64,000 bases of DNA from Natronorubrum tibetense GA33 (GCF_000383975.1 NZ_KB913017.1:3882265-3946264), one strand, 5' to 3'; numbered from the stretch's first letter, positions 23,761 through 33,500 are shown. Numbers and translations: made by a program. Notes: a model not told the origin generated them from the letters alone.

Positions 23761-25188
23761 TCACCAGTCGTACAGAAATTTCCAGGGTCGCTCGCGCTCG
23801 AGTGCACCGCTCGCCGCGAGGACCCGATCGTCTTCGAACCGGGAGCCGACCAGTTGCAGACCGACGGGGTGGCCCTCCCCCGTCAGCCCTGCCGGCGCGG
23901 CACCGACTGGGTGACCCGTCCAGTTGAACGGCCAGGTCAGCGGCCAGTCCCACGCGCTGGACTCGAGGTCCTCCTCCAGGCCGACGTCGGCCCGCGAGAG
24001 CGTCGGCGTCACGAGGAGGTCGTAGTCGGCCAGCACGTCCTGGACGGCGTCGAAAAAGCCAGTCCGGACGACCCCCGAGCGGGCGAGTTCCTCCGGACCG
24101 AATCCTTCGCCGATGTGGATCATCGCGAGCAGGCTATCGGTGACCTCGTCGGGGTGGTCCCGGAAGTCGATCCCGTGTGCCTCCTCGACGGTGGTCGCGG
24201 TCTCGAGGATCGAGATCATATACGTCGCCATCGTCGCCTCCTGCAGCTCGGCCATCGAGTAGCCGTGGTCGATCGAGACCTCGTCGACGGTCGCGCCCGC
24301 CGACTCGAGCGCGACGACGGCCTCCTCAACGACCTCGTTCACTGCCTCGTCGACCGGAAACGCGTCCAGATCCGGGCTGTAGGCGATCCGATAGTCGTCG
24401 ATCTGAGTCTCGACCGCAGATCGGTAGTCGATCTCGACGGGAACGCTCGAGGGGTCCGCCGAGTGCGGGCCAGCCATCGCCTCGAGCATCACTGCAGCGT
24501 CCGCGACGGTACGGGCCATCGGTCCCTTGGTGACGTGTTGGGTCGTCCGGCCGAAGGCGCTCGGTCGGCCGTCGTCGGGAACCAGCCCGAACGTCGGCTT
24601 GATGGCGTAGATGCCACACGCTGCGGCCGGAATCCGAAGCGAGCCGCCCGCATCGCTGCCCGTCGCGAGCGGGACCATCCCTGCCCCGAGTGCCGCGGCC
24701 GAGCCGCCCGAGGAGCCGCCGGCGTTGAGGTCGGTGTCGATCGGCGACGCCGTTGCCCCCACGAGTTCGTTGGTCGTCGTTCCCTTGTGCCCGAACTCGG
24801 GCGTGTTCGTCTTCCCGATCACGATCGCGCCCGCGTCCTCGAGTCGCTCGACGATCGCAGACGTCTCCTGGGCGACGTTGTCCGCGAAGAGCGCCGAGCC
24901 GTAGGTGTGGCGAACGCCCGCCTTGAGCGCGCCGAGATCCTTCAGCGCCAGCGGAACGCCGTGGAGCGGGCCGACGTCTTCATCGGATTCAACTGCGCGG
25001 TCGGCCTCGGCGGCCGCCTCGAGCGCCTCGTCCTCGCAAACCGTGACGAATGCGTTGATCTCGTCGTCAAACTGTTCGATTCGCTCGAGATGGGCTTCGA
25101 CGGCCTCCTTCGCGGTCACGTCGCCGTTGCGAATTCGGGTCGCAAGTTCAGTCGCGGAGAGCTGCGTGAGTTCCGACTCGAGTGACAT
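23761..25188 (-). CDS. Amidase signature family hydrolase
   Basis: 475 residues from the ATG at 25188 (MSLESELTQLSATELATRI), preferred over an earlier ATG that adds 31 non-family residues. Ser-cisSer-Lys triad: K83 (PLALKDLG), cis-Ser S159 in AGGSSGGSAAA and nucleophile S183 in SDAGGSLRIPA. This is the GatA/amidase family, but it lacks a GatB/C neighbour and has variable substrate regions, so it is probably a stand-alone amidase (nitrogen scavenging or detoxification) rather than the tRNA amidotransferase subunit. Confidence 0.9.
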   Translation of the reverse strand: MSLESELTQLSATELATRIRNGDVTAKEAVEAHLERIEQFDDEINAFVTVCEDEALEAAAEADRAVESDEDVGPLHGVPLALKDLGALKAGVRHTYGSALFADNVAQETSAIVERLEDAGAIVIGKTNTPEFGHKGTTTNELVGATASPIDTDLNAGGSSGGSAAALGAGMVPLATGSDAGGSLRIPAAACGIYAIKPTFGLVPDDGRPSAFGRTTQHVTKGPMARTVADAAVMLEAMAGPHSADPSSVPVEIDYRSAVETQIDDYRIAYSPDLDAFPVDEAVNEVVEEAVVALESAGATVDEVSIDHGYSMAELQEATMATYMISILETATTVEEAHGIDFRDHPDEVTDSLLAMIHIGEGFGPEELARSGVVRTGFFDAVQDVLADYDLLVTPTLSRADVGLEEDLESSAWDWPLTWPFNWTGHPVGAAPAGLTGEGHPVGLQLVGSRFEDDRVLAASGALERERPWKFLYDW

Positions 25189-25284
25189 ACCGCTAGCAGC
25201 GGTGCGCGGTGTGATATAAGTTAACTCGTTCTTCGACCGGTAAGCGGTTCGGCCGACGTTTACGAACGGTTCACGAAACAATAC

Positions 25285-26661
25285 CTAATACTTCGGCTGG
25301 GCACCCGTAATGTCGTAGACGCGATCCATCACAGAGTCACGCTCTTTCTGCCAGGCCTCGAACTGGCCGGGACCGTCGGGATAGCTGTCGTAGACGTCTT
25401 TGAGCGAGCTAGCCGCGTTCTGGACTTTGTAGAGATCGTAGAGGGTGTCCCAGTGGCCGAACGTCTTCACGAGCGTCTTGAGTTTGAGCCCGAGACTCAT
25501 GTCGGTGGTCCCCTTTTTGCCGATGGCGTCGACGAGTTGCTGGCCGGGGAGCGCCGTCACCATTGAGACGAGATCCGCCTGGTCGCGAGCGGTGCCGAAG
25601 ATGTTGTAGCAGTCCATCGCGGCGAATCGCTTGCCGAAGTCGGTCTGGACGCGACGGTTGTACTCCCAGAGCGCGGCCTCGCTCACGTCGCCGTCCTCGA
25701 TCGCTTCGATGGCGGCCTCGGCGGCCCAGTGGCCCGCCTTCGCGGCCCCGGGAATCCCCCCGCCGGTACAGGGATTGACGTGCGCTGCAGCGTCGCCGAC
25801 AGCCACGTAGCCGGGGTGGACGGCCGAGTCGTAGGGCCGTCGCGTCGGGAGGGCCGCGCCGAGTTTGTTCTTCACCGTCGCGCCCGCGAACTCCGCGCGG
25901 TTCGCGATGTCGTCTTTGAGCACGTCGACCAGTTCCAGGGGTTGTTGGCACATCTGGAAGCCCAGGCCCGCGTTGATCTCCGTCGACGACCGCGGGAAGT
26001 ACCAGAGATAGCCCAGTTCCTCGGTCGGCTTGAAGACGAGCGCGTCATCCCAGTCGACCGGTTCGGGTACCTCGAGCACCTCACGATAGGCCGAGCAGAA
26101 CTGCGAGTAGTTGACGTTCGTATCGAACGTGGACCCCGAGAGGTCCGTTTTGTCCTGCAAGACAGAAAGCGCGCCTGCTGCGTCGACGACAATATCGGAT
26201 CGATACTCGAGCGGGTCGCCGTCCCGAATCGCCGTCACGCCCTCGACCTGCCCGTTCGGCTGGATCACGTCGTTGACGACCGTGTCGTAGTGCAACTCGA
26301 CGCCGGCGCGGTCGGTCTCCTCGAGCAACACCTGTCCGTACCGGAACCGGTCGACGACCGCGCCCGTCTCGTCGAACGGAATCTCGAGCGAGTCGCCCGA
26401 CTGGGGGTTCTCGAAGATGCCCCGTGTGATCGCCTCGTTGGTGAACGATTCCTCCCTGAGTCGGTCGCGGTCGACGACATCGGGAAACGTACTCTTCCCC
26501 TTGATGCCGTCCCCGCAGGCGATGTAGCCGCCCTCGTCCTCGCTCTTTCGCTCGAGGAGGACGACGTCGAGTCCCGCTCGAGCGGCGGTCGCCGCGGCGA
26601 AACAGCCACCCGTTCCGCCTCCGACGACGACCATGTCGTACGACACCGACTTCGTTGTCAT
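25285..26661 (-). CDS. Geranylgeranyl reductase family FAD-dependent protein
   Basis: 458 residues. N-terminal Rossmann FAD site VVVGGGTGGCFAAATAA (about 11-27) and ERKS, a conserved YIACGDGIKGKS loop, then the second FAD motif VGDAAAHVNPCTGGGIPGA near residue 290. This is the GGR/digeranylgeranylglycerophospholipid reductase family, which saturates the isoprenoid chains of archaeal membrane lipids. Assignment to lipid hydrogenation is by family; the electron donor is unknown. It is transcribed in the same direction as the amidase but with a 96-bp gap. Confidence 0.87.
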   Translation of the reverse strand: MTTKSVSYDMVVVGGGTGGCFAAATAARAGLDVVLLERKSEDEGGYIACGDGIKGKSTFPDVVDRDRLREESFTNEAITRGIFENPQSGDSLEIPFDETGAVVDRFRYGQVLLEETDRAGVELHYDTVVNDVIQPNGQVEGVTAIRDGDPLEYRSDIVVDAAGALSVLQDKTDLSGSTFDTNVNYSQFCSAYREVLEVPEPVDWDDALVFKPTEELGYLWYFPRSSTEINAGLGFQMCQQPLELVDVLKDDIANRAEFAGATVKNKLGAALPTRRPYDSAVHPGYVAVGDAAAHVNPCTGGGIPGAAKAGHWAAEAAIEAIEDGDVSEAALWEYNRRVQTDFGKRFAAMDCYNIFGTARDQADLVSMVTALPGQQLVDAIGKKGTTDMSLGLKLKTLVKTFGHWDTLYDLYKVQNAASSLKDVYDSYPDGPGQFEAWQKERDSVMDRVYDITGAQPKY

Positions 26662-26841
26662 TGTTATCCGCTCGAAAGAGTTCGGGAACTAAAAATACGT
26701 GGGAAGTGTTTTGACGCCGTCACGAGGACGGAAACCGTCCGACGCATCCCGCCGTACTGTCGGCCGCTCGCCGCGACGCGTAAGCCACACGGCGAGAGAC
26801 GAAATCTAATCCGTGTAAACGCCGATCGTCGGTGGTCCCGC

Positions 26842-27285
26842 TCACTCGCTGACGCTCTTTCGTCCTGTCAGCGTCTCCGGAACGAGCCGGAAGTCTCGAA
26901 ACGAGATCTCTTCGCGCGGACGGTCGAACACGTCGACCGTCGGGATTTGAACCGCCCACATTCCCTGAACGGCGGCCGACTCGGCCGGGGCGTCAGCCAA
27001 CTCCTCGAGGGAGCCGGTGGCGACGACGCTGCGCCAGCCGTCGTCAGTCTCGTCGAACACGACGAACGATACCGGCCTGTCGATCACGTCGCTCTTCGAA
27101 CTGTCCGGTGGAAACGAGAGTCGAAAGTAGAAGTTTCCGGCGTCGGCGTAGTAGCCGTACGATACGGGGAGGGAAGCAGGCGACTCGCCCGCGTCCGACC
27201 CAAACGAAAGGACACCGACACCGCCGGTGTCTAGAAACGCGTCTCGTTCGTCCGCCGTCAGTTGAACCCAGCGTAACCCAGTCAT
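26842..27285 (-). CDS. Pyridoxamine 5'-phosphate oxidase-like flavin-binding protein
   Basis: 147-residue split-barrel protein beginning MTGLRWVQLTADERDAFLDT. The motif GVGVLSFGSDAGESPASLPVSYGY (residues about 22-45) and SFVVFDETDDGWRSVVATGSLEEL follow the small PNPOx-like flavin-reductase family common in haloarchaea. It probably binds FMN or F420; pyridoxal metabolism is not implied. It stands alone between the flavoprotein and sulfatase genes. Confidence 0.85.
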   Translation of the reverse strand: MTGLRWVQLTADERDAFLDTGGVGVLSFGSDAGESPASLPVSYGYYADAGNFYFRLSFPPDSSKSDVIDRPVSFVVFDETDDGWRSVVATGSLEELADAPAESAAVQGMWAVQIPTVDVFDRPREEISFRDFRLVPETLTGRKSVSE

Positions 27286-27466
27286 AGCGAGTCGCTACAA
27301 CGCGGACATTAAAAAACCTCGAACGCGTCGGATTGACAGGTATTCTCGGTTCGGGAATCGCATTCGACGTCTTCGGAGCAAACGACTCTGGTATGGCACT
27401 CGTCCGCCAGCCAACCTCACTCCGTCCCTCCCTCGAGCAGACCGAATAGGGTAGCGCGGCGGTCGT

Positions 27467-28816
27467 TCAGTCGGATTCGTGGGGCCACGCCGTAATGGTC
27501 TCGTAGTCGCCGGAGACGACCGGCCCGTCGAGCAGAGGGTCGTCGGTCTCGACCATCCAGTCGTGAAGTCGACCCGAGAGGTCCATCCGAACGTCCTGGT
27601 ATCTGGGTTCGAAGACGACGTTCTCGTCTTCCTGGGGACTCTCCCGGAGATCGTACAGTTCCTCGTACGCTCGGGCGGGGACGCCGTCTCTCTCCCGGAC
27701 CATCCGTCCGGCTTCGCTCGCGAAGATGTCCTTCGTGAGGTACACCTTCGGCAGGTGCCAGAAGTTTCGGATGTACTTGTACCGCTCCGTCCGTATCGCG
27801 CGGACCGGATTGTACATGTCGTGCCAGGTCATCTCCGCGAAGACGCGGTCGCGCTCCCCGTACCCGTCGTCGGTCAGGAGCGGCAGAAAGCTGCGTCCGT
27901 CGAGATCGGTCGGCGCGTCGATGTCGACGAGTTCGAGCAGCGTCGGCAGGAGGTCGACGTTGCTAATCAGTTCGTCGTACACGCTTCCGTCGTCGACAAG
28001 GCCCGGATAACGGAAAACCAACGCTGCCTCGATGCCGGCGTCGTAACAGCTCCCTTTGGCTCGAGGAAAGGCGATGCCATGTTCGGTGGTGAAGATCACG
28101 AGCGTCTCTTTCTCGAGACCGGTCTCGGCCAGCGAGTCGAGGATCGTCCCGACGGCGTCGTCGACGGCATACACCATCCCGCGCATCTCCGCGAGGTCGT
28201 GTCGAATGCCCCGGCGGTCGGGAAGGTACGACAACGGCGGGACTTCGTCAGGGTCGTCCGTCTCGTAGTGGTCAGAATCGAACCCGAACCGGCCGTGTTC
28301 CTCCTCGACGCGGTGGAGTTCGAAGAGACCGATCGACGCGAAAAACGGCGAGTCGAACGCCTCTCGCTCGAGGAAGCCCGAGACGACCGAGGCGACGTTT
28401 CGTGCCCTATTCGCCTGGTGGACGGACGGCGAGACGCCAGGGTAGAGGTTTCCCTCGGAGTGGACGTAGTCGTAGCGGAGTCGGTCGGTGTCCTGCGTGA
28501 TGTGCTGGAGGCCGAAGAGGTGCGTCTCGTAGCCCGCGTCGCCGAGATAGTGCGGCAGGATGCGCTCGTCGTCGTGGAGTTCCCAGTCGCCGTGAGCGAG
28601 CCCCATGAGCCCGTTGACGTGAGGGAATCGGCCGGTCATCAGGCTGCCGCGGCTGGGCGAACACTGCGGCGCCGTCACGAAGTGGTTCTCGAAGCGGGCG
28701 CCAGTCGCCGCGAGGCCGTCGATCCGGGGCGTCTCGATGTCGACGTCGTAACAACCGAGGTACTGTCCGAGGTCGTGGCACGTAATCAAGACGATATTCG
28801 GTCGGGGACCAGTCAT
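27467..28816 (-). CDS. Sulfatase family hydrolase (Cys-type)
   Basis: 449 residues from the ATG at 28816 (MTGPRPNIVLITCHDLGQYL), preferred to an upstream ATG whose extra residues are arginine-rich. Alkaline-phosphatase-like fold; formylglycine signature C52-S-P-S-R56 followed by GSLMTGR is intact, so Cys52 should be converted to formylglycine. Metal site residues (CHD near 13-15; FTTEHG in the centre) are present. No signal peptide, so it acts in the cytoplasm. Substrate could be a sulfated sugar, choline sulfate or a phosphonate ester. Confidence 0.9.
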   Translation of the reverse strand: MTGPRPNIVLITCHDLGQYLGCYDVDIETPRIDGLAATGARFENHFVTAPQCSPSRGSLMTGRFPHVNGLMGLAHGDWELHDDERILPHYLGDAGYETHLFGLQHITQDTDRLRYDYVHSEGNLYPGVSPSVHQANRARNVASVVSGFLEREAFDSPFFASIGLFELHRVEEEHGRFGFDSDHYETDDPDEVPPLSYLPDRRGIRHDLAEMRGMVYAVDDAVGTILDSLAETGLEKETLVIFTTEHGIAFPRAKGSCYDAGIEAALVFRYPGLVDDGSVYDELISNVDLLPTLLELVDIDAPTDLDGRSFLPLLTDDGYGERDRVFAEMTWHDMYNPVRAIRTERYKYIRNFWHLPKVYLTKDIFASEAGRMVRERDGVPARAYEELYDLRESPQEDENVVFEPRYQDVRMDLSGRLHDWMVETDDPLLDGPVVSGDYETITAWPHESD

Positions 28817-28930
28817 TTCACTCACACGTCCACGCCGTCTCGGATAACTGTTAGGCGTTGATAGCCGTCTCCGGACGGGGGGAGCGAACGATCGGCGGCA
28901 ATCGGCTGCCATCGTCGCGTGCGAGAGACG

Positions 28931-29359
28931 CTATCGGACGACAGTCACCGGTACGTCTGCGCGCCTGACGACGAGTTCGGCGACGCTCCCCAGTCGCAGA
29001 TCAGCGGGACCGCCCCGACCGCGGTGCCCCATGACGATACCGTCGAGATCGTTCTCACCCACGTATGCGACGATACACTGGGCAGCGGAGCCGAACGCGG
29101 TGTCCGTCTCGAGCGTCGCCTCGTCCGCGTCGATCTCGGCGCGCGCCGCTTCGAAGAGGTCCGCTACCTCGGCTCGCTGACGCTCGAGCCACTCCTCGGT
29201 CAGCGGCGGACGCCCTTCCTCCGCGTTCGGCGTCACCTCGAACGGATCGATCGCGTGAAAGAGGACGATTCGCGCGTCCGGGAAGCTCTCGAGGGCGTAC
29301 TGCAGCGCTTTCTGTGCGTGCTCCGAGCCGTCGTGGGGAACGAGGATCGATCGTGCCAT
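28931..29359 (-). CDS. Universal stress protein (UspA family), first of a pair
   Basis: 142 residues with the UspA ATP-binding pattern: ILVPHDGSEHAQKALQYAL at 5-23 and GHRGRGGPADLRLGSVAELV near the C-terminus, matching G-x2-G-x9-G-S. So it belongs to the ATP-binding branch. It is co-directional with a second UspA gene at 29477, only about 120 bp away; the two differ clearly and arose by old duplication. Probably a stress-induced nucleotide-binding regulator. Confidence 0.92.
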   Translation of the reverse strand: MARSILVPHDGSEHAQKALQYALESFPDARIVLFHAIDPFEVTPNAEEGRPPLTEEWLERQRAEVADLFEAARAEIDADEATLETDTAFGSAAQCIVAYVGENDLDGIVMGHRGRGGPADLRLGSVAELVVRRADVPVTVVR

Positions 29360-29476
29360 CCACTAATCGTTCGACGGAGACTGTTGTAAAATCTCACCCG
29401 CGGGATCGCCGTCCGGCCATCGTTTCGGACGATCCCGCGGCCGACTCGAGTCGACTGCGTGGCGACGATCGACCGA

Positions 29477-29893
29477 TTACCGAACGACCGTCACGGGAAC
29501 CGGCGACCGGCGAACGACCTTTTCGGCGACGCTGCCCAGCAGGACCCGCGAGACGCCGGACCGACCGTGGCTGCCGAGGACGATCTGATCGACGTCGTTC
29601 TCCGTCGCGAACGTGACAATACTGCGGGCGGGCGTCCCGAGGAGGATCTCCGTCGTCACCGACACGCCGTGCTCGTCGGCGAACTCCTGGGCTGCGTCGA
29701 GGAACGTTTCGGCGCGTTCCGTCTCGAGTTTGATGAGCCGCTGGTAGTCGTACGACATTTCGCCGCGGTACATCGTCAGCGCCGGATCGATTACGTGCAA
29801 CAGCGTTACAGATGCGTCGGGAAACGCCGTGGTAGCGTGTTCGAGCGCTGCTCGAGCGGGTTCGGAGCCGTCGGTTGGAACTAACACGTGCAT
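29477..29893 (-). CDS. Universal stress protein (UspA family), second of a pair
   Basis: 138 residues from the ATG at 29893 (MHVLVPTDGSEPARAALEHA); the longer frame adds 50 non-family residues and is rejected. ATP motif GSHGRSGVSRVLLGSVAEKV conforms to G-x2-G-x9-G-S. Member of the same family as the protein to its left, and on the same strand. The roughly 120-bp gap could hold a separate promoter. Confidence 0.92.
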   Translation of the reverse strand: MHVLVPTDGSEPARAALEHATTAFPDASVTLLHVIDPALTMYRGEMSYDYQRLIKLETERAETFLDAAQEFADEHGVSVTTEILLGTPARSIVTFATENDVDQIVLGSHGRSGVSRVLLGSVAEKVVRRSPVPVTVVR

Positions 29894-30114
29894 ACCTGCA
29901 CCGACGGTGAGTGGCCCTAAATAACCAAACGCCGGCTCGAGTTGGCGAGGCGCCGTTGGGCCGAGTTGGGGCCGCCGCGGGTTCCGGTGAGCGACGGGTC
30001 CTGCGGTGGTGCCGTCTACCCTAACGACTGAAACGATTGACACACGGATCGCAACGCGGGCCTGCGATCGGATGTGCAGTGACGGTCAGTGGCTACTATA
30101 GAACGCGAGCGATG

Positions 30115-30855
30115 TCACTGATACATCCGCAGCGGCTGGGCCTGCGAGCTCTCCTCCTGTCCGATCTGTTGCATCTGCTGGGCGAACTGTTCGCGTTTCT
30201 CTTTGATCTCCTCGGCGCGGTCGAGGAGGTCTTCGACGTCGATCTCGAGGTCGGCGATCGGTGCGATTCCCTCCTCGAGGAGGACGCTCGCGGCCTCGGG
30301 ATCGGGGAACTGCGGACTCGATTCGACGACCAGCCCGACGCTGTCAAGATCGCGGTGTGCGGCGCGATTGATGAGCGCCCCGGTCGGCCCGGTGATGACG
30401 CCGTCTTCGGGCGGGACATCGATGTCGTGGGCCTCGAGCGTCTCGCCGGCGTCACCGGTCGCGATACCGTAGATATCCGGCGCCTCCTCCCGCTCCGACG
30501 GAAGCCCGCTGAGATAGATCGGCGTCGCCTCCTGGGCGACGGTCCACTCAGTTACGCAGTCGGAAACGGTACCGACGGCCTCGGATCCGATCGGCGCGTC
30601 GCTCTGGAGTGCGAACAGATCGTGCTCCTCGCTGACGTAGATCCGTACCGGTGGGCGAGCCGTCCGGTCGCCGCCGCGATAGACGCCGATTCGCGGTAGT
30701 CCCTCACAGTCGACACCCGCGTAGTAGCGCATGTCGAGTTCGCGGACAAGGTGGTCGGTCGCGATCTTCCCGACGAGGCCCAGCCCGGGGAAACCCTCGA
30801 TCAGCGTCGGCTCCTCAAGGTCGGCCTCCGATTCCTGTAAACAGATCTGTGCCAT
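30115..30855 (-). CDS. PAC2-family (proteasome assembly chaperone-like) protein
   Basis: 246 residues from the ATG at 30855 (MAQICLQESEADLEEPTLI); the longer frame adds unconserved residues. The motif TLIEGFPGLGLVGKIATDHLV (about 17-37) is the PAC2 signature. A C-terminal helical/coiled part (about 195-246) ends in a Q-rich tail (QFAQQMQQIGQEESS). Archaeal PAC2 proteins are thought to help 20S proteasome assembly. It is divergent from the RNA methyltransferase, sharing a 104-bp promoter region. Confidence 0.9.
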   Translation of the reverse strand: MAQICLQESEADLEEPTLIEGFPGLGLVGKIATDHLVRELDMRYYAGVDCEGLPRIGVYRGGDRTARPPVRIYVSEEHDLFALQSDAPIGSEAVGTVSDCVTEWTVAQEATPIYLSGLPSEREEAPDIYGIATGDAGETLEAHDIDVPPEDGVITGPTGALINRAAHRDLDSVGLVVESSPQFPDPEAASVLLEEGIAPIADLEIDVEDLLDRAEEIKEKREQFAQQMQQIGQEESSQAQPLRMYQ

Positions 30856-30959
30856 GTGTGAGAGGACTGTCGGCGGCGGCTTAAAATCGAGGGCGCGCGA
30901 GCCAAGCGGCTCCGGCCGCTTCGAAACCCACAAACGCCGGGCACCCGAATTCCGGGCTA

Positions 30960-31871
30960 ATGGAGCCATTCGAGCGGTATCGACCCATCGTCGACGATTT
31001 CGAGGCGTTTCTCGCGGCCTGCGAGCGACCGCTCGGCAACGCCGTGCGCGTCAACACCATCAAGGCGTCCGTCGAGCGAACGCTCGAGACCCTAGACGAG
31101 GACGGTGTCACGTACGAACAGGCGAATTGGAACCCACGAGTGTTGCGTCTCGAGACCGATTCACCGGGGTCGACGTGGACGTCGTTCCACGGCTTTACCC
31201 ACGGCCAGGAGGAGGTGTCGGCAGTGCCGCCGGTCGTTCTCGATCCACAACCCGGCGAGCGAGTCTGGGACTGCTGTGCCGCGCCGGGAGGCAAGGCGAC
31301 CCAGATCGCGGCGCTGATGGACGACCGCGGGACCGTCGTCGCGAACGACAACAACCTCGGTCGCATCTCGGCCCTGCGATTCAACGCGGAGCGACTCGGG
31401 GCGACGAGTCTGGCGGTGACAGTCGATGACGCGCGCAACTACTCGCTGAAGCGGTTTCCCTTCGACGAGTTCGACCGGACGCTCGTCGACGCCCCCTGTT
31501 CCTGCGAGGGAACGATCCGGAAGAACCCAGACGCGCTTGATAACTGGTCGGAAGGCCACATCTCCTCGATCGCGGGCATTCAGAAAGGGATCCTGCGACG
31601 AGCGATCCAGGCCACCCGCGAGGGCGGCACGGTCGTCTACTCGACGTGTACCTTCGCCCCCGAGGAGAACGAGGCCGTCGTTCAGCACGCACTCGAGGCG
31701 GAGTCCTGTCGCGTCGTCGACTTCGAGATCGAACTCGAGCACTCGCCGGGACTCACGGAGTGGGAGGGCGAAACCTTCGACGAGAGCCTCAAGCAAGCGA
31801 TCAGGATCTATCCGCACCAGAACGATACTGGTGGCTTCTTCGTCGCGAAACTGGAGGTGACCGCCGAATGA
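30960..31871 (+). CDS. NOL1/NOP2/Sun (RsmB/NOP2) family RNA m5C methyltransferase
   Basis: 303 residues. SAM-binding motif I VWDCCAAPGGKATQIAAL (about 103-120), motif IV VDAPCSCEGT with catalytic-pair C180, and motif VI VVYSTCTFAPEENEAVV with nucleophile C230, complete for 5-methylcytosine formation in rRNA or tRNA. Its stop overlaps the next gene start as ATGA, so the two products are probably made together and may act as a complex. The PUA domain often fused to this enzyme is missing here and could be supplied by the partner. Confidence 0.93.
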   Translation: MEPFERYRPIVDDFEAFLAACERPLGNAVRVNTIKASVERTLETLDEDGVTYEQANWNPRVLRLETDSPGSTWTSFHGFTHGQEEVSAVPPVVLDPQPGERVWDCCAAPGGKATQIAALMDDRGTVVANDNNLGRISALRFNAERLGATSLAVTVDDARNYSLKRFPFDEFDRTLVDAPCSCEGTIRKNPDALDNWSEGHISSIAGIQKGILRRAIQATREGGTVVYSTCTFAPEENEAVVQHALEAESCRVVDFEIELEHSPGLTEWEGETFDESLKQAIRIYPHQNDTGGFFVAKLEVTAE

Positions 31872-32425
31872 CTGCAGATAACGACGGCCAGCGATTCGAT
31901 CGACTTCCCGAAACGCCGAGCGATCGAACCGTCGAGGGTCGAGCCAGTCGCGCGGAAGTTGTCGACTACTTCGCGGATCGGTTCGGTATCCCCGCCGAGA
32001 CCTTCGACGACTACACGTTCTGGGAGAAAGGCGCCGGCAAGATCTGGATCTACGCCGGCGAGGCTGAGACGCCGCTCGAGATCGAAGCCATCGGAATGAC
32101 CTGCCTGCGCACCAGACAGGAACACTGGAAGCCGACGACGGACTTCGCCCAGCGCTTCGGCCGCGAGGCCACGGAGTGCGTGATCGAACTGGACCGGCAG
32201 GAGGCGCGCGCATTCGCGGCGGGCGAGGACCAGGAGATCGAGCGCTGGGACGGCGACTGGGGCTACCTGATCGGTGCCCACGAGATCGGGGCCGAGCCGG
32301 AGAGCCGACCAAAGCGAGACGGTGACGCCGTCGAGCGAGAGAACCTCGAGCCGCTGGGGATCGGCCTCTACGTCCACGGCGAACTGCGGTCGATGGTCCC
32401 CAAGGGACGACAGCGCGATTTGTAG
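31868..32425 (+). CDS. Methyltransferase-associated partner, possible PUA-like domain (DUF7122-like)
   Basis: 185 residues from an ATG overlapping the methyltransferase stop by 4 bases. Alpha/beta protein with no catalytic motif: SRAEVVDYFADRFGIPAETF, GAGKIWIYAG and LGIGLYVHGELRSMVPKG. The compact C-terminal GIGLYVHGE pattern resembles PUA-like RNA-binding modules, which are often fused to NOP2-type enzymes. Translational coupling with the methyltransferase supports a role in RNA substrate binding. The fold assignment is inference. Confidence 0.72.
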   Translation: MTADNDGQRFDRLPETPSDRTVEGRASRAEVVDYFADRFGIPAETFDDYTFWEKGAGKIWIYAGEAETPLEIEAIGMTCLRTRQEHWKPTTDFAQRFGREATECVIELDRQEARAFAAGEDQEIERWDGDWGYLIGAHEIGAEPESRPKRDGDAVERENLEPLGIGLYVHGELRSMVPKGRQRDL

Positions 32426-32469
32426 CGCAACTCACTCGACGCTCCGTCGACCGGCCGAGAATTGACCGA

Positions 32470-33396
32470 TCAGGGAGAGAGCGCCGGCAATCCGGCTTCG
32501 ATCTCCTCGCGTCGGTCCTCGAGCCACTCGGTGAGGACGAGCCGTTCGCCTAACTCGTCGAGCTCTTCGTCGACCGTGTAGCCCGGTTCCGCAGTCGCGA
32601 ACTCGAAGAGAATTCCGCCGTGTTCGCGGGCGTAGACCGACTCGAACCACTTGCGGTCGATGATTCCGGTCGGGCGAAGCCCCCGATCCATCAGGAGCTG
32701 ACGCCAGTCGGGCTGGTCGTGCCTCGTGACCCGAAACGCGACGTGGTGGACGGTTCCCGCACCGGGAATCCCGCGGGGGGCCTGCGGATCCTCGCGCACG
32801 TCGACGACGTATCCCAGGTCGCCGTCCGCTTCGTACCGGTATCGGCTCCCGTCGCGGTCGGTCTGTCGGTACCCCATCTCTTTCAGTAGCTCGCCGGTGG
32901 CGTCGCCGCTCGTCAACGAGAGCGTGACGCCGAAGAAACCGCGAATCGCGTGGGCGTGGGGAACCGGGCTCTCGGGTAGATTCGGCGACGGTGCGTCCTC
33001 GCGGGCGACCAGTTCCAGCGGGAGTCCGTCGGGATCGACAAAGGAGAGCACGGTGTCGCCGAACCGTTCGCGGGGCTTCTCGAGGTCGACACCGGCGTCT
33101 TCGAGTCGCTTGCGCCAGTAGTCGATCGATCCGGCGGGGACGAGAAACGAGACGGCGCTGGCCTGGCCCGCCCCGACCTGTCCGGGCCGAGCGTCAGTGT
33201 AGGGGAAAAAGGTCATACTCGTTCCCGGCGCCCCCTCGTGATCCGCGTAGAACAGGTGATAGACCGAGACGTCGTCCTGGTTGACGCTTTGCTTGACGAG
33301 TCGCAGACCGAGCGTCTCCGTGTAGAACTCGTGATTTTCTCGCGGATCGCTCGCGATCGCAGTGACGTGGTGGATGCCGGGCGTGTCGGCGGGCAT
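32470..33396 (-). CDS. Ring-cleaving dioxygenase / VOC (glyoxalase) superfamily protein
   Basis: 308 residues, two tandem VOC modules (about 1-140 and 150-300), each with a beta-alpha-beta-beta-beta core. Putative metal ligands: H9/H10 (GIHHVTAI), H of TVHHVAFRV, and E of GGILFEFAT near the C-terminus, the pattern of MhqO-like extradiol dioxygenases. The ATG at 33396 gives MPADTPGIHHVT. Likely acts on hydroquinone or catechol; a metalloprotein of other activity is possible. Convergent with the partner gene on its left, 44 bp apart. Confidence 0.85.
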   Translation of the reverse strand: MPADTPGIHHVTAIASDPRENHEFYTETLGLRLVKQSVNQDDVSVYHLFYADHEGAPGTSMTFFPYTDARPGQVGAGQASAVSFLVPAGSIDYWRKRLEDAGVDLEKPRERFGDTVLSFVDPDGLPLELVAREDAPSPNLPESPVPHAHAIRGFFGVTLSLTSGDATGELLKEMGYRQTDRDGSRYRYEADGDLGYVVDVREDPQAPRGIPGAGTVHHVAFRVTRHDQPDWRQLLMDRGLRPTGIIDRKWFESVYAREHGGILFEFATAEPGYTVDEELDELGERLVLTEWLEDRREEIEAGLPALSP

Positions 33397-33500
33397 ACTC
33401 GTTTCTACACCGTCTGCGGGGATAATGGTGGGGCCGGTGGGATGAGAACTCGAACGGATCGGGGTGGCACCGGAGCTGTGTCAGGTCAAGAATCGACAGA

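Noticed and set aside
23002-25185. 727-codon open frame on the + strand
   Set aside because: Runs across the TRIC gene in another frame and antisense to the amidase; arginine-rich and without conserved motifs.
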